Source of the DNA: Symbiodinium natans
Lineage: Eukaryota; Sar; Dinophyceae; Suessiales; Symbiodiniaceae
Assembly: GCA_905221605.1 (NCBI GenBank)
Contig: CAJNDS010002533.1
Coordinates: 194,001-258,000, forward strand
DNA length: 64,000 nucleotides
Reading direction: 5' to 3'
A program made the translations under genes and the position numbers. The notes under the pieces are model-generated. The model worked only from the letters and a program-made list of their open reading frames with translations, did not search any database and was not told where the DNA came from. Below, piece after piece: positions 39,813 through 50,265 of the stretch (position 1 is the first letter of the stretch; every line of letters begins with the position of its first letter).

Positions 39813-39999
39813 ATGGTAGACCCTGAACCCCAAATGGGAAAATGTGAAGTATCCAAAGGGCCTACGTACCCTAAACCCTAAACCCCAAACCCCAAGCCCC
39901 TAGCCCCTAAACCCAAACCCTAACACAGCCTCAGCAGGATAGCGCCATCCCCAAGGAGGTCTGCGCCGCGCTGTAGAGTTAGCAGCCTTGGGGGGAGGG

Positions 40000-40001
40000 G
40001 T

Positions 40002-40035
<34 letters not shown>
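40000..40035 (+). repeat. Poly-G tract
   Basis: About 34 G within 9990-40052 G-rich DNA. Confidence 0.95.
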
Positions 40036-40036
<1 letters not shown>

Positions 40037-40209
40037 GGGTGGGGGGCGGGGGGTACAAACCCCATGGCACTTCTCAAAGTCAACGTGCCTTCGGGGTTTA
40101 TGGTTTAGGGTTTAGGGTTGCACAACGATCTGACGTGCTAGGGCGTAGGCGTTCAAAGTCTCAGACCTTAAAACGCAATCCTGCATCTCAAAACCGTATA
40201 AAGCCCTAA

Positions 40210-40430
40210 AGCCTGATGTAAAAAAAACAAGTAGTCGATATTCGTAGTGATTGTCACAATGGCAACAATAATAACGGCAGCAAAAGTTATTAGTATAAAT
40301 GGCAACAATTAACAACAGAAATAAGTAGCAAAAGTAGGATTTAGAATAACCATAAGGAGACGAATAATTACAAAAATGATACTGATAATAATAATAATAC
40401 AAATCTTAACTAATAATAAGTATAGCCTTA
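40210..40430. other. AT-rich trinucleotide-like stretch, no gene
   Basis: AATAATAAT/AACAA-rich; the Tyr-rich open frames on the minus strand follow from it. Confidence 0.6.
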
Positions 40431-40581
40431 CACTCGACAAAGTCTTCCTGGCTCTCCGGAGGGCTGGACGCGGGTCTCTGCCTCTGGATGGCCTGCGCGA
40501 TGTACATGAGAACGTGTACAACCCTGAACCCTAAACCCTAAACCCTAAACCCCAAGGTTGAGGTCTGAGGGTTTGGGCTTC

Positions 40582-40672
40582 TGAGTACAAGCAGAGCTAT
40601 AAGGCCCCTACATTACGTCACAAGTATCCTAACTTAGGTTACAAGTGCTTTCTTTAACTATCCCTAAGGATC
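40582..40672 (+). mobile_element. Family D element, diverged
   Basis: AGAGCTATAAGGCCCCTACATTACGTCACAAGTATCCTAACTTAGGTTACAAG matches D at about 75 percent by eye. Confidence 0.45.
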
Positions 40673-40739
40673 CATGTACCTATAGAGTATATATTTGGGC
40701 TTTCAAAGGGGTTCCGAGATGGTAGCCCTGGGGCCCAAG

Positions 40740-40812
40740 CATATACTACATATATATATATATATACACATATATATATATATAAATTATTTATTTATGT
40801 ATGTATACATAC
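40740..40812. repeat. (TA)n microsatellite
   Basis: TATATATA runs with CACATA and TATGTATG. Confidence 0.95.
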
Positions 40813-40948
40813 ATAGACATATAGGTAAATGGATCCTTAGGGTATACTTAGTGTAGCCAGGAGACCCCGCCTTTGGGCTTGCGCTCTTCAGCTTAAGCCC
40901 TAAGCGTTTTGGGGGCGTAGGGCGCTGGCCAGGAAACGGCCATCGCTG

Positions 40949-41210
40949 GTGGCTGCTCCCCGCCCCCAGCGCATTGAGTTACGGCAACCTCTCTGCCCCA
41001 ACCATGCTGAATGCAATGTCCCAACAAAAACATCTGGAAAGTTCAGGGACGATTCATGCCATACATTGGGGGGTAGGGGTCGCCCAGAAACATTCCTGCA
41101 GAATCAAGGCATACGAGCAGGAGAAAAATGTATATAGCGACCCCCAAGTACCATCTAAGATGCCCGAAGTACCCCCATTAAGGCACACTTTGGCCCTCGT
41201 TGAAGGGTAA
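40949..41210 (+). CDS. Open coding-like block, unknown
   Basis: Two plus frames are open; one begins ATG at 40974 with MSYGNLSAPTMLNAMSQQKH and ends TAA at 41210. No domain, no clear splice sites. Confidence 0.3.
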
Positions 41211-41284
41211 ACTTGAAGGGTGCCGGTATACCAACACCCTAGCTCAAGGCTCGAGGAAGACCTTCTGGACTGGATGCTTCAGGT

Positions 41285-41395
41285 AAACCCCAAGCCCCAA
41301 ACCCCAAACCCTAAACCCTAAACCCCCAAACCCCAAACTCTAAACCCTAAACCCTAAACCCTGAACATCCCTGAACCCTAAACCCTAAACCCTAC
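41285..41395 (-). repeat. CCCTAAA array
   Basis: About 14 units with CCCCAAA variants. Confidence 0.9.
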
Positions 41396-41397
41396 TG

Positions 41398-41512
41398 GAG
41401 AGCGCGCGCCGGCGCTGGACGCCATGCTCGGCGCTGCCCGGAAGCGCGCCGCGGCGGAGGCGTGGCGAAGGCAAAGTGCAGCCTCCACTCACATGTCTCC
41501 AAGGCGGGCTGA
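41398..41512. CDS. Exon-like island, strand uncertain
   Basis: Very GC-rich. Plus: ALDAMLGAARKRAAAEAWRR, an Ala/Arg helix. Minus: donor CTCTCCA|GTAGGG at the TTTAGGG edge and two open frames. Confidence 0.35.
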
Positions 41513-41580
41513 GGGTTTAGGGTTTAGGGTTTAGGGTTTAGGGTTTAGGGTTTAGGCTTTAGGGCTTTAGGGTTGGGGTT
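41513..41580 (+). repeat. TTTAGGG array
   Basis: About nine units. Confidence 0.95.
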
Positions 41581-41688
41581 TAAGGTGGTTGGCTTAGGGT
41601 TTTGGGGGGTATCTTGGGGTCTCCGGGTTCCCTACTATATAAGACCTCGTACCTCAATTCCGAGTTCCGAAGCAGAGGGCCAGCAAAG

Positions 41689-41794
41689 GGGCCAATACCC
41701 CTTGATTGAGGAATCTACCTTACATCATCTAGGGATCTTGAATTTGATTTTGATTTAAGGTATATTCCTGAATTACGGAGCATGGGGGCTCTCT
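41689..41794 (+). mobile_element. Family B element
   Basis: GGGCCAATACCCCTTGATTGAGGAAT...GATTTAAGGTATATTCCTGAATTACGGAGCATGGGGGCTCT. Confidence 0.65.
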
Positions 41795-42236
41795 GAGAGT
41801 AGCTTTGGAGTGCGGCGTTGGCTAGGCGCCAAGTGGAGGACCGCAATTCTCGTACTTTCCCGTGTGGAATGTGCGAATCTCCTAAGTTCCTATAAACCCA
41901 AAACCCTAAACCCTAAACCCTGAACCCTGAACCCTAAACCCATGTTCCTTTAAGCACCAGGACCCCAGGCTGCAAGGCTTCCCTACACCCTGTACTGTAA
42001 ACCCAGCAGTCTCTGTCTGTAAACCCAACATAAACCCCAAAAACGACATACAAAAACAAAAACAACTGTGCCGAGTTGTGGGTTAAAGTTATAGTCTCTG
42101 TCTATAAACCCACAACATAAATCCAGAAAACGACCTAAAACCTGCGTACTTGCCCTGCAAGCCGAGTATCTTAATTACAAAAGCATACTCCTACAAGCCC
42201 TGGTCGGCCCTGCAAGGCCTACAAGCCCTTCGGTTT

Positions 42237-42315
42237 CCGGTTTAGGGTTAGGGTTGAGGGTTTAGGGTTTGGGGTTTAGGGTTTAGGGTTCAGGGTTTGG
42301 GGTTTAGGGTTTAGA
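42237..42315 (+). repeat. TTTAGGG array, variant-rich
   Basis: About eleven units. Confidence 0.9.
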
Positions 42316-42320
42316 AACAC

Positions 42321-42391
42321 CCACTGAACACAGGCCCAAAGCCGGTGTAGTCCTCCGTAAGCCAGCGCGGGATATCCAGGCGAAGAAGCTC
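42321..42391 (-). CDS. Probable exon, unknown protein
   Basis: 71 nt, acceptor TAAGCCCAG|G, donor TTCAGTGG|GTGTTTC. Reads ELLRLDIPRWLTEDYTGFGP then VFSG. Here the coding-strand donor side meets CCCTAAA rather than TTTAGGG, an exception to the usual layout. Phase fits the block at 43630. A plus frame is open too. Confidence 0.45.
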
Positions 42392-42431
42392 CTGGGCTTA
42401 TGTGCTTAGATCTTCTGGTTTCCCAGGAGCT

Positions 42432-42540
42432 GCCCCCCTAGTTCTACGTAGAGTTATAAGGACCCTAAATGAGGTTTTAAGGATCCTAAACAAGGTGAGA
42501 AGTCCCTGAACTACAGTTAGTATAGTAAGGTGACCCCTCC
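42432..42540 (+). mobile_element. Family D element, copy 3
   Basis: TGCCCCCCTAGTTCTACGTAGAGTTATAAGGACCCTAAATGAGG...AACTACAGTTAGTATAGTAAGG. Confidence 0.7.
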
Positions 42541-42721
42541 TTGGAGGGGTTACGAGGTGAAAGGGTTATAGGGTTATAGGCTTTAGGGTTGAAGCTTCTC
42601 AGGGTTGCTACGTATGGTCCCCTTATATACCCCTTACATACCCTATGAAACGTAATTAGAAGCCCAAATCTCTCGGTTTTGGGGTGAGCGTTTTTCGGTC
42701 TTGGGTTCAGGATTTGGGGAT

Positions 42722-42800
42722 TTACCCCGAATATAGACCTCCAGATACTCGGATTGCCTTATAAAAAGAGACCCCGGTAAGGTAGCCGGAAACCCCCATT
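42722..42800 (+). mobile_element. Family J element, partial
   Basis: TTACCCCGAATATAGACC...GGTAAGGTAGCCGGAAACCCCC. Confidence 0.45.
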
Positions 42801-42900
42801 TGGCTTAAGGGTTTAGGAGCTGAGGGATTGGTAGGGTTGGGAATCAGGTTTAGGGCGTCTTGGGTCGTTTTGGGGGGCATTTTGGGGCTTTGGGTCATCT

Positions 42901-43530
42901 GGAAGGTTGCGGTGCAACATGGATTTCCAATTCACGCGGTCTCTTCTTGTCGGCATTCTTGACATGGGTTGGCATCCGAAGAAAGACTATAGAAAGACTA
43001 TGTGAAGCCGTGCACGAATTTCCGGGACATCCGTTCTGGAAAACCTGCTCGAACGCATGCAGAGACACTGACGCTGGCCAACTTTCAACCGACAGTCGAT
43101 CTACCTGGCCTCAGTACGATCCCAACACGGGAAGCAAGGCCCCCATAACTTCAAGGCATTGCGAACATTCACAAACGCATCCCTACCTATCGTTCCTGTC
43201 ACACTTAAGCTGCGGCATAGCTACTTCACGCGTATGACTGGACCCAAGGTCCGCATCAACATTTCCTTTAAACGACGAAGCACAGTTCGGGATCTACTTG
43301 AAACGAAGAACTCGTGAAGCTCGCCACCAACAAGACCGAAGTGAAGCATGAAGGTCTGTACCATGGACTCTGATGTTCAGATGGCACAAAAGAAGCTGAT
43401 GGCATGCAAAAAACACATACGCATGGAGCGGTGGCTCAGGCAACTGAGCTGCAGTGCCTGTGAGCAGATGGCACAAAAGAAGCTGATGGCATGCGAAGAA
43501 CACACACGCATGGAACGGTGGCTCAGGTAA
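42901..43530 (+). pseudogene. Long reading frame broken only by TGA codons
   Basis: One plus frame runs from 42901 to TAA at 43528 with coding-like content (e.g. LRHSYFTRMTGPKVRINISF) and four in-frame stops near 43012, 43069, 43315 and 43342, all TGA. The last third contains an 87-bp in-frame tandem duplication (MAQKKLMAC...RMERWLR). It may be a decayed gene, several exons, or chance. A second plus frame is open at 42860-43237. No family recognised. Confidence 0.35.
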
Positions 43531-43554
43531 CTGAGCTGCAGTGCCTGTGAGCAA
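43381..43554 (+). repeat. 87-bp tandem duplication
   Basis: Two copies of an 87-bp unit (ATGGCACAAAAGAAGCTGAT...TGCCTGTGAGCA) with about six differences. Confidence 0.9.
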
Positions 43555-43629
43555 GACGCTCTTCAGCACGGGAGGAAGCCCCTAAACCCTAAACCCTCAA
43601 CCGTGAACCCTAAACCCTAAACCCCCAAC

Positions 43630-43672
43630 AAAATGACTGCTCCTGTGGCGGTTTCGTGTCCACGGACTCATC
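43630..43672 (-). CDS. Probable 43-nt exon
   Basis: Acceptor CCCTACAG|G, donor CATTTT|GTTGGGGG then TTTAGGG units. Reads DESVDTKPPQEQSF, or MSPWTRNRHRSSHF in the phase that fits the neighbours at 44668 and 42321. Confidence 0.35.
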
Positions 43673-43678
43673 CTGTAG

Positions 43679-43760
43679 GGTTCAGGGTCTGGGTTTAGGG
43701 TTTTGGGTTTGGGTTTAGGGTTTAGGGCTTAGGGTTTAGGGGTCAGTGTTTCGGGTTTCG
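43679..43760 (+). repeat. TTTAGGG array, degenerate
   Basis: About nine units. Confidence 0.85.
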
Positions 43761-44609
43761 GGGTTGGGGCGTAGGATTCGGTTTGGGGCTTTGGGCTTGG
43801 GGTGTCAAGGAGGGCAGGCTGCGCATGCAAAGCCAGTGTAAAAGATAAGCAGAGCAGCATCTTGCAAGCTGGCTTGCTGAAGAAACAACTCGAAAGCCCT
43901 ACACGCCAAATTACTAAAGAAGCCTCACTCTCCAAACCCTTAACACGAAACCCTAAAGAAGCCTCAATCTCCAAAACCCTTAACCTTAAAACCTAAACCG
44001 GTGAACTCAGGATCGGAAGACCCGGAGCCCCTCTACGTATCGGAATGCTACCTACCCGGAGTCAGAAAACACCACGTAGGGCTGTACAAGGTTTGGGGTT
44101 GAGGGTTTAGGGTTTAGGCTTTCAAGTTTAGGGTTTTTAGGGAAGATGAGCAGGGTTCAACAGCAGCCTACGCCCGGAAGCTGAAGCATAACCCTAACCC
44201 TAAACCCCATCAAGTCGGAGCCTGGATCCACTGGTACCCGCTCTCCTGCAAGGCAACAGCAAGGACACCCTTTTCAACTTCACGCTAAAGTCCTGCAAGC
44301 ACTTATACTAAGTTCTGGGGTGCGTAGATTTAGGGTTTGGGGTTTAGGGATTTGGGGTTTAGGCTTTGGTGAGACATATGCAGGCCTTTGTAAGACATAT
44401 GCAGCTCTTTGTATTGGCAAATCATGCTCGACATGTGTTGCGCTGGGCGCGCGGTTGCGCGCGGGCAACGAAGCCTGCTGACCTCTGCGCATCTGCACAG
44501 CCGAAGCCGAAAAACAGCACAGAATCCAGGAAACCTCGGCCCCCAACATTTTCAGGGTTCAAGCAAGGTCTAGGGTGGAGGGTTCCATACCACAAACCCC
44601 CGCAACTGA

Positions 44610-44665
44610 AGCCCGAAACCCTAAGCCCTAGCCCGAAACCCTAAACCCTAAACCCTAAACCCTAG
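44610..44665 (-). repeat. CCCTAAA array
   Basis: About seven units, adjoining the exon-like block. Confidence 0.9.
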
Positions 44666-44667
44666 AC

Positions 44668-44730
44668 CGGCCGGAGAGCACCTCACCCAGGAAGAACTCG
44701 ACGGCGCCAGAGGGGTCCCCGGAACATGGC
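44668..44730 (-). CDS. Probable exon, unknown protein
   Basis: 63 nt, acceptor GCCGTCCAG|G, donor CCGGCCG|GTCTAGGG immediately followed by TTTAGGG. Reads PCSGDPSGAVEFFLGEVLSG with 84 percent G or C at third positions. An overlapping frame with a GTGAGG donor exists. Confidence 0.45.
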
Positions 44731-45210
44731 CTGGACGGCGTCCCCACAGAAGCGACGGTACCCCAATCCCTAAAAACCCAAAAAAAACCCTAAAATACCT
44801 AACAACCCTAAGAACCCTAACGACCCGAAAAACCCGAGACCCTAAACCCTAGGGGGTATGCTGTAGAGCTTTGGGTGCTTTTAGGGGCTTTATAAGGTTT
44901 ATGCTAGCGGGCTTTAGGGTTTTAAGGTTAGAGACATTGGGGTCTCTGGGCCTAGCCCCCGAAACCGCACACCCGAAGGCACCCATGGGCACCATGACTT
45001 GCAAACACCCGAAACCCAAAACCCTACAAAAGTCTTTTGGTGGAGTCCTCCGCCCTAAACACTATGAATCCTGTCGCCAAAAAGCCCAGTATTGGGCTCT
45101 CTGGGTCCACTGCCCCAAACATTATAACTCCTACAAACCCTATGACCGCCATGTCCTCCGTACACCCCGCAAAACGCAGACTTGACTAAGGACTATAAGT
45201 GACGCTTTTC

Positions 45211-45270
45211 GGGGTCCTTAATTAATGTGATTTTAGGTATATTCCTGAATTAATGGGTATTGGGCTCTCT
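45211..45270 (+). mobile_element. Family B element, right half only
   Basis: GATTTTAGGTATATTCCTGAATTAATGGGTATTGGGCTCTCTGGG. Confidence 0.6.
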
Positions 45271-45387
45271 GGGGGGGATTCGGGTTGAGCAGATCGCCAA
45301 CATATCTCCCAACAGCCCTTTACTCCCATGAGGACCACCAGGACCCCCCGAAACCCTAAACCGGAAGCCCTAGCCCCGAAAACCGCC

Positions 45388-45404
45388 CCCCCCCCCCCCC
45401 CCCC
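45388..45404 (-). repeat. Poly-C tract
   Basis: About 17 C; a poly-G tract of 22 lies at 45571-45592. Confidence 0.95.
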
Positions 45405-45669
45405 GCCACCACCACGGGGGTGGTTGGTGGGGTGGGGGATTCGAAAACCCTAAGTCCAACCCTAATCACCAAACCCAACGCCTAAACTCTCTGAGGCCCC
45501 GACCTCTTTACCAGAAAACACAAGCACGTTGCCCTAAGCCCGAACCCGTAAAAACCCCTAAAAACCTTACCGGGGGGGGGGGGGGGGGGGGGGCGCCATT
45601 CAAAAGGAGGGGAGAGCCGCGGAGCGCGTGACGATATGAGGCCTTTTGGCATGGCTTGAGGCAGGTTCT

Positions 45670-45793
45670 ACTTGGAGGTTCAGGGTACTTATAGCCCTAA
45701 TTTTAACTGCACTTATCAGCCCCTAAGTCCCCTAAGTAGGTTATAAGTAGACTTATACCTGTGGTTATTCTGAGTACCCAGGAACCTCCAAGT
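45670..45793 (+). mobile_element. Family A element
   Basis: ACTTGGAGGTTCAGGGTACTTATAG...TCTGAGTACCCAGGAACCTCCAAGT: the CAGGGTAC/GTACCCAG change is present in both arms. Confidence 0.8.
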
Positions 45794-45794
45794 A

Positions 45795-45885
45795 GACTCA
45801 AGAGTAACCTGGCAGTAAGAAGGGGATTATAGTAATGACAAGCGAACCTAATCCCTAAAAAGGAAGAAGAGCCTGCTCTGGGCCC
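45795..45885 (+). mobile_element. Family C element abutting family A
   Basis: GACTCAAGAGTAACCTGG...AAGAGCCTGCTCTGGGCCC starts two bases after the A element ends. Confidence 0.6.
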
Positions 45886-45973
45886 TCTCCCTAGTACGGT
45901 ATTCCTGTATGGGAATCCCCTCCTTCTCTGTAGGGGAGCCAAATGCATCCCAAAGTGTCCGCATGCACTAACT

Positions 45974-46127
45974 GCTTGAAGGTTCATGGTACTTACTAAT
46001 CAATTATTACTGTACTTACAACCCTACTTATAATACCCCTAAAGGGCCTTATAGGGGTTATCCCAATTATAAGTAGGGTTATAAGCCCAGTTATAATTGT
46101 TTAGTAAGTACCATGAACCTTCAAGTA
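45974..46127 (+). mobile_element. Family A element, GAAGG subfamily
   Basis: CTTGAAGGTTCATGGTACTTACTAA...TTTAGTAAGTACCATGAACCTTCAAG: near-perfect palindrome with the terminal change GGAGG to GAAGG in both arms. Confidence 0.85.
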
Positions 46128-46253
46128 AGCTCAAGTGGCCGAGGGTTTGGGATTTCGCTTGTGATAACGTCATCAAGCCGGGCTTATGACCTCAGCAACT
46201 AAGTCTTACGACCACAGGTTTCATCCCCAGACTTCCTTGTGGCGCAGGCAAGT

Positions 46254-46345
46254 CGTGGTAGTCGTAGTAGTCGTAGTAGTCGTAGTAGTAGCAGTAGTAG
46301 TAGAAGTAGAAGTAGAAGTAGAAGTAGAAGTAGTAGTCGAAGCAG
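46254..46345 (+). repeat. GTAGTC/GTAGAA trinucleotide-type repeat
   Basis: GTA-based repeats, giving poly-Val/Glu or poly-Tyr frames. Confidence 0.9.
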
Positions 46346-46360
46346 TGTATGCTTTCGGCT

Positions 46361-46419
46361 CTACAGAGGAGTATAGTATCCCAAAAAGTGGAAAGTGTAC
46401 TCATTCAGCTACTAGGCAG
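46361..46419 (+). mobile_element. Family N repeat, copy 2
   Basis: AGTATCCCAAAAAGTGGAAAGTGTACTCATTCAGCTACTA; see 14458-14515. Confidence 0.55.
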
Positions 46420-46639
46420 ACAGAGCGGCGACCACGACACAAAAGCTTGAAATGGTGGAGCCCAATTCGAGACCGCAGTCATCCCCTCGTCACTGTTATA
46501 GGTATGAGGGCGATATCCCAATACAAACCCCGAAAACAACGGAAGCTTTGAAACTAGGGTACACACACAAACATGGCTTAGGGTTTCAGGGTTTTAAGGC
46601 ACAGCCCACAAAATCTATAGAACACCTAAACTTTGAAGC

Positions 46640-46735
46640 CACTCCGCTGGACTCATCCAGGGTTTGAGGTTCAGAGTTTGTCGGGCATAGGGGTAAGGCA
46701 TCAAAGTCTTGGATCTTCCAGGCTGAGTGCTTCGA
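46640..46735 (-). CDS. Possible exon, unknown
   Basis: Minus frame SKHSAWKIQDFDALPLCPTN, open for about 50 codons, acceptor CATCGAAG|C; donors not fixed. Plus frame 46452-46667 overlaps. Confidence 0.3.
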
Positions 46736-46756
46736 TGAGCGGGAAAAAAGCTTGGT

Positions 46757-46822
46757 GTTAGGGTTTAGGGTTTAGGGTTTAGGGTTCAGGGTTCAGGGTT
46801 CAGGGTTTAGGGTTTAGGGTTT
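46757..46822 (+). repeat. TTTAGGG array with TTCAGGG block
   Basis: Nine units. Confidence 0.9.
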
Positions 46823-47614
46823 ACAAAGCCAAAAAGAAGTTAGATGATGCCGACTGAGGACCTATATTCTGCCAATATAGTCGCTCTAGGGCCCAACTCT
46901 ATACGATATACAAGATCTTCACCCTCTTGCCCCTCTTGCCTCTCCTGCACCTAACCCCAAAACCTAACCCCAAAACCTAAACCCTCTAAGCCCCAACCCC
47001 TCAACCCTCAACATAAGCCCGAATCCCAGAATCCAAGGCGCTCTGTTGAAAGCGGCTCGACGAGTAGACGGACGAAGCTGCGCTCGCCGACGCCGTACCG
47101 TGCCTGGCTTCTGGTTTCGCAGGTGCTGCGACTTGTTCAGGGTACATAGGGTTTTGGGTTAGGGTTTAGGGTTTATGTTTTGGGGAGGATCACCCCTGAC
47201 CCCTCAACCCTGCTTGCCCTACTCGCCACAATTGTAGTTCTTGCGGATGTCAATTACCTCATTTTCGTGGTCAGGAGAAAGACTCGGAACTCTTTACTCG
47301 TGTTCTAGTAAACCCCCTCAAAAATAAAAGAGCAACTGCAAGTGGAAGTAGGTACCTGGATTGGGATCCCGAGCCTACCCTGCCACACGCAAAAGACATT
47401 GAAATGGCAGTTAAAAGTTTTCAGCATCGCACGCTCGAAGACGCCAAAAAACAAAACTAGAACTTGAGAAGCGATCCAAACCCTCAACCCTAACCCCTAC
47501 AACCCTAAACCTCTAGGCACATGTGCGCAAGCTGCTTGAAGAGCTGCGAGGACCAGGTGCCGACAGTGAGGGCACTGACATTATTGACAAGATCAAATTG
47601 TTTCGGTTTCCCTC

Positions 47615-47764
47615 ACTTGGAGGTTCGTGGTACTTCTTAACCAATTACAAATTACAACTGTACTTTAACCCACTTATAAGCCACTTAAGTACCCTTGCAT
47701 GGTTATAAGTACAATTATAAGTGCAGTTATCAGTGGGTTTAGACGTACCGTGAACCTCCAAGTA
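47615..47764 (+). mobile_element. Family A element
   Basis: ACTTGGAGGTTCGTGGTACTT...AGACGTACCGTGAACCTCCAAGT. Confidence 0.8.
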
Positions 47765-47865
47765 AGGGCCCATGTACCTATAGAGTATATACATGAGCCC
47801 TACAGCTCCTACACAGATTTCAGGCTCCAGTATCTACACGTCCAGGGCTGACTCCAGGGGGCGGG

Positions 47866-47990
47866 GGAAGGGGGGGGAGGGGGGGGCAGGGGGGAGGGGG
47901 GGGAAGGGGGCAGGGGCCGGGGGGAAAGGGGGGGGGGGGGGGGGGGGGAGGGGCGGGGAGGGGGGGGGGATGCGGGGGGGGGGGGGGGAA
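47866..47990 (+). repeat. G-rich tract
   Basis: Runs of 5-17 G broken by single A or C over 125 bp, a strong G-quadruplex candidate. Confidence 0.9.
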
Positions 47991-48023
47991 CGACCTTTCG
48001 CGGTACAGGCGAATCTCGTCCCT

Positions 48024-48142
48024 GCTTGGAGGTTCGTACCTGTAACCCACTTATAAGCCCCTTAAGTGCCCAAACATGGCTATAAGTACAGGTATAAGTA
48101 CAGTTATAAATTGGTTAATGAGTACCGTGGAACCTCCAAGTA
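48024..48142 (+). mobile_element. Family A element
   Basis: GCTTGGAGGTTCGTACC...TTAATGAGTACCGTGGAACCTCCAAGT. Confidence 0.75.
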
Positions 48143-48203
48143 AACGAACAGGCTCAACCGTGGCCCTCTCAACCCTAAACCCTAAACCCTAAACCCTCTC
48201 AAC

Positions 48204-48267
48204 TCTGCACCCCGAGCCACGAAAACCTTTCGGCTGGCGCCTCTTCAGCGCAGCTCGGCTCTGCTGC
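48204..48267 (-). CDS. Probable exon, unknown protein
   Basis: 64 nt, acceptor AGAATTAAG|G, donor GTGCAGA|GTTGAGAGGG then TTTAGGG. Reads AAEPSCAEEAPAERFSWLGV. CCCTAAA left and TTCAGGG/TTTAGGG right. Confidence 0.4.
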
Positions 48268-49264
48268 CTTAATTCTTTACCCAACCTTATATAGGGTTCA
48301 GGGTTCAGGGTTCAGGGTTTAGGGTTTAGAGTATATATGTAAGACTTAAGAACCGGAAAGCCGGGGTTAGTTTAGAGCTGAGGAAGTTCTCCATTCTCGC
48401 CACCCTCCTGGTTCAACCACCTTTTTACAAAGGTACATGGCTGCTACAGGAAGGGTTCTTTCTGGTGATCAGGGCTTGTAGCGTGGTCCTCAGGGGCCTG
48501 AAGCCACCCAAACCCCCAAACCCCCAAACCCCAAAACCCCTAATTCAAACGGAATGTTCGCATGAGCAGAGATTGTAGCTAGCCTGGTATAAGTATTCAC
48601 TAGTATATGTAGGTGGGCAGGGGGGTAGTCTTTTGGGGAAGGCATTCGTCGTTGAAATCCACAACGTCACTGAAAGCACACAACAATCAAACCATAATCC
48701 AGACACACCTAAACCCCAAACCTAAGAACCTAAACCTCCAACCCTCACGAGGCCTCATCGAAGCAACACCACTCGAGCCGCACCTCCTGCGAAGGCTTGT
48801 CAGGATACTTATCCAAGCAAAATACCTTTATTACAGTCATACAGGGATCCCTAACCTGACTTAAGATATTACCCGTAAGTAAGGGGTATGGGGCTCTGAG
48901 TATGGGGTTGAGTGTGCGGGGTTTCAAGGTCAAGCGATTGGGTTGCGGGATCACGGGCGGGGGGAAATCCGAGCTTCAGATGGTTTCGAACATATTTGTG
49001 TTTTTTCTTCCCGTTTCTCCGCTACTGCGACATTAAGGTTTAGGGTTTATAGAGAAGAAAATTCAAGGACGGGTTGAGATTTAGGCCTTGCGCATCCTGC
49101 CGCAATCAGGCATGCAAGCACGAAGATGTACACGAATGAGAAAGGCTTGCAGGGGGGCGATTACAAAACCCCAAGCCCTCGATCCTAAACCCTACACCCT
49201 AGACCTGGATCCACGGCACCCTGGTACCCAAACCACCCAAACGGCCCTAGAACCCTAGCAACCC

Positions 49265-49350
49265 TAGCAACCCTAAGCCTAAACCCTAAACCCTAAACCC
49301 TAAACCCTAAACCCTAAACCTAAACCCCAAACCCTAAACCCTAAACCCCT
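49265..49350 (-). repeat. CCCTAAA array
   Basis: About eleven units. Confidence 0.95.
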
Positions 49351-49355
49351 GCCAG

Positions 49356-49421
49356 GCCTTGAATGCCTTGGGAACCGGGCATGGCCGCCAGTCCTGTCCA
49401 GCTGTAGAAGAAAGGGGGCTT
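49356..49421. CDS. Exon-like island, strand uncertain
   Basis: Plus: CTGCCAG|G acceptor, GGCTT|GTGGGG donor, ALNALGTGHGRQSCPAVEER. Minus: CTTTCTTCTACAG acceptor with a good pyrimidine tract; frames DWRPCPVPKAFKAWQG and SWTGLAAMPGSQGIQGLAG. Confidence 0.35.
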
Positions 49422-49427
49422 GTGGGG

Positions 49428-49560
49428 CTTTAGGGTTTAGGGTTTTTAGGGTTTTTGGGGTTTAGGGTTTAGGGTTTGGGGTTTAGGGTTTTTAGGGTTT
49501 TTAGGGTTTTTAGGGTTTTTAGGGTTTTTAGGGTTTTTAGGGTTCAGGGTTTGAGGCTTC
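49428..49560 (+). repeat. TTTAGGG array with 9-bp TTTTTAGGG block
   Basis: Six consecutive TTTTTAGGG units, a length variant of the telomere-like unit. Confidence 0.9.
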
Positions 49561-49965
49561 GGGTTTGGGTTTAAGGTTAAGGGCTTCAGTTTTAGGGTTA
49601 AGGTTTTAAGGTGCAACCTAAGAGGACTCGGACGGGTGCCCACTTGTCGAGCTTGCTCTCGGTAGGCCCAGGGATGTCCCTGGTTTATAGAGGTTTCGGG
49701 TTTAGGGGCGGCAGGGCCACATTCTCCGTGTGGCTCAGGAGCTCTCTTTTGAAGGAGCCACATGTACACTGAAGGAGCCACATGTACGCTTGGGGGCTTA
49801 GGGCTTAGGTTTTTTTGGGGACTTAGGGCTTCGAGGGTTTAGGCCCTATGCAGGCTCCACATGGGCCTACTTTCCTTCCCAACGAACGCCTGAAGCACCT
49901 GAATCCTGCTCGGAAACACTGGACTCTGGACCCGGAAATGAACAAAAACACTTCTCTAGCAACAG

Positions 49966-50079
49966 CCACATGGGTGGCTGTCAAAATTATGATCCCTTTT
50001 GGGGTACCCTAAATATTAGGTGCCGTATTATAATAGGGATCCAAAAAGGGACCATAATTTTGACAACCACCCACATGTT
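49966..50079 (+). mobile_element. Family R palindromic element, single copy
   Basis: ACATGGGTGGCTGTCAAAATTATG pairs with CATAATTTTGACAACCACCCACATGT over about 40 bp; centre contains GGATCC-like words. Confidence 0.75.
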
Positions 50080-50179
50080 GTGCACTTTCCCCTATTCCCT
50101 AAACCCTATAGCCCCTAAACCCGAGCACGCAAAAACATAAAATAAGAATAACGTTCTGTGGTTGGGCCCGGGTCCGAGT

Positions 50180-50265
50180 ACTCGGAGGTTCATGGTACTT
50201 GTACCCCACCTATGAGCCCATAAGTGCAGTTATAATGGGTTAATAAGTACCATGAACCTCCGAGT
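50180..50265 (+). mobile_element. Family A element, short, CTCGG subfamily
   Basis: ACTCGGAGGTTCATGGTACTTG...TAATAAGTACCATGAACCTCCGAGT, 86 bp; T to C change is mirrored in the other arm. Confidence 0.85.

Noticed and set aside
47793-48056. Gly-rich and Pro-rich frames of 76-87 codons
   Set aside because: Artefacts of the G-rich tract.
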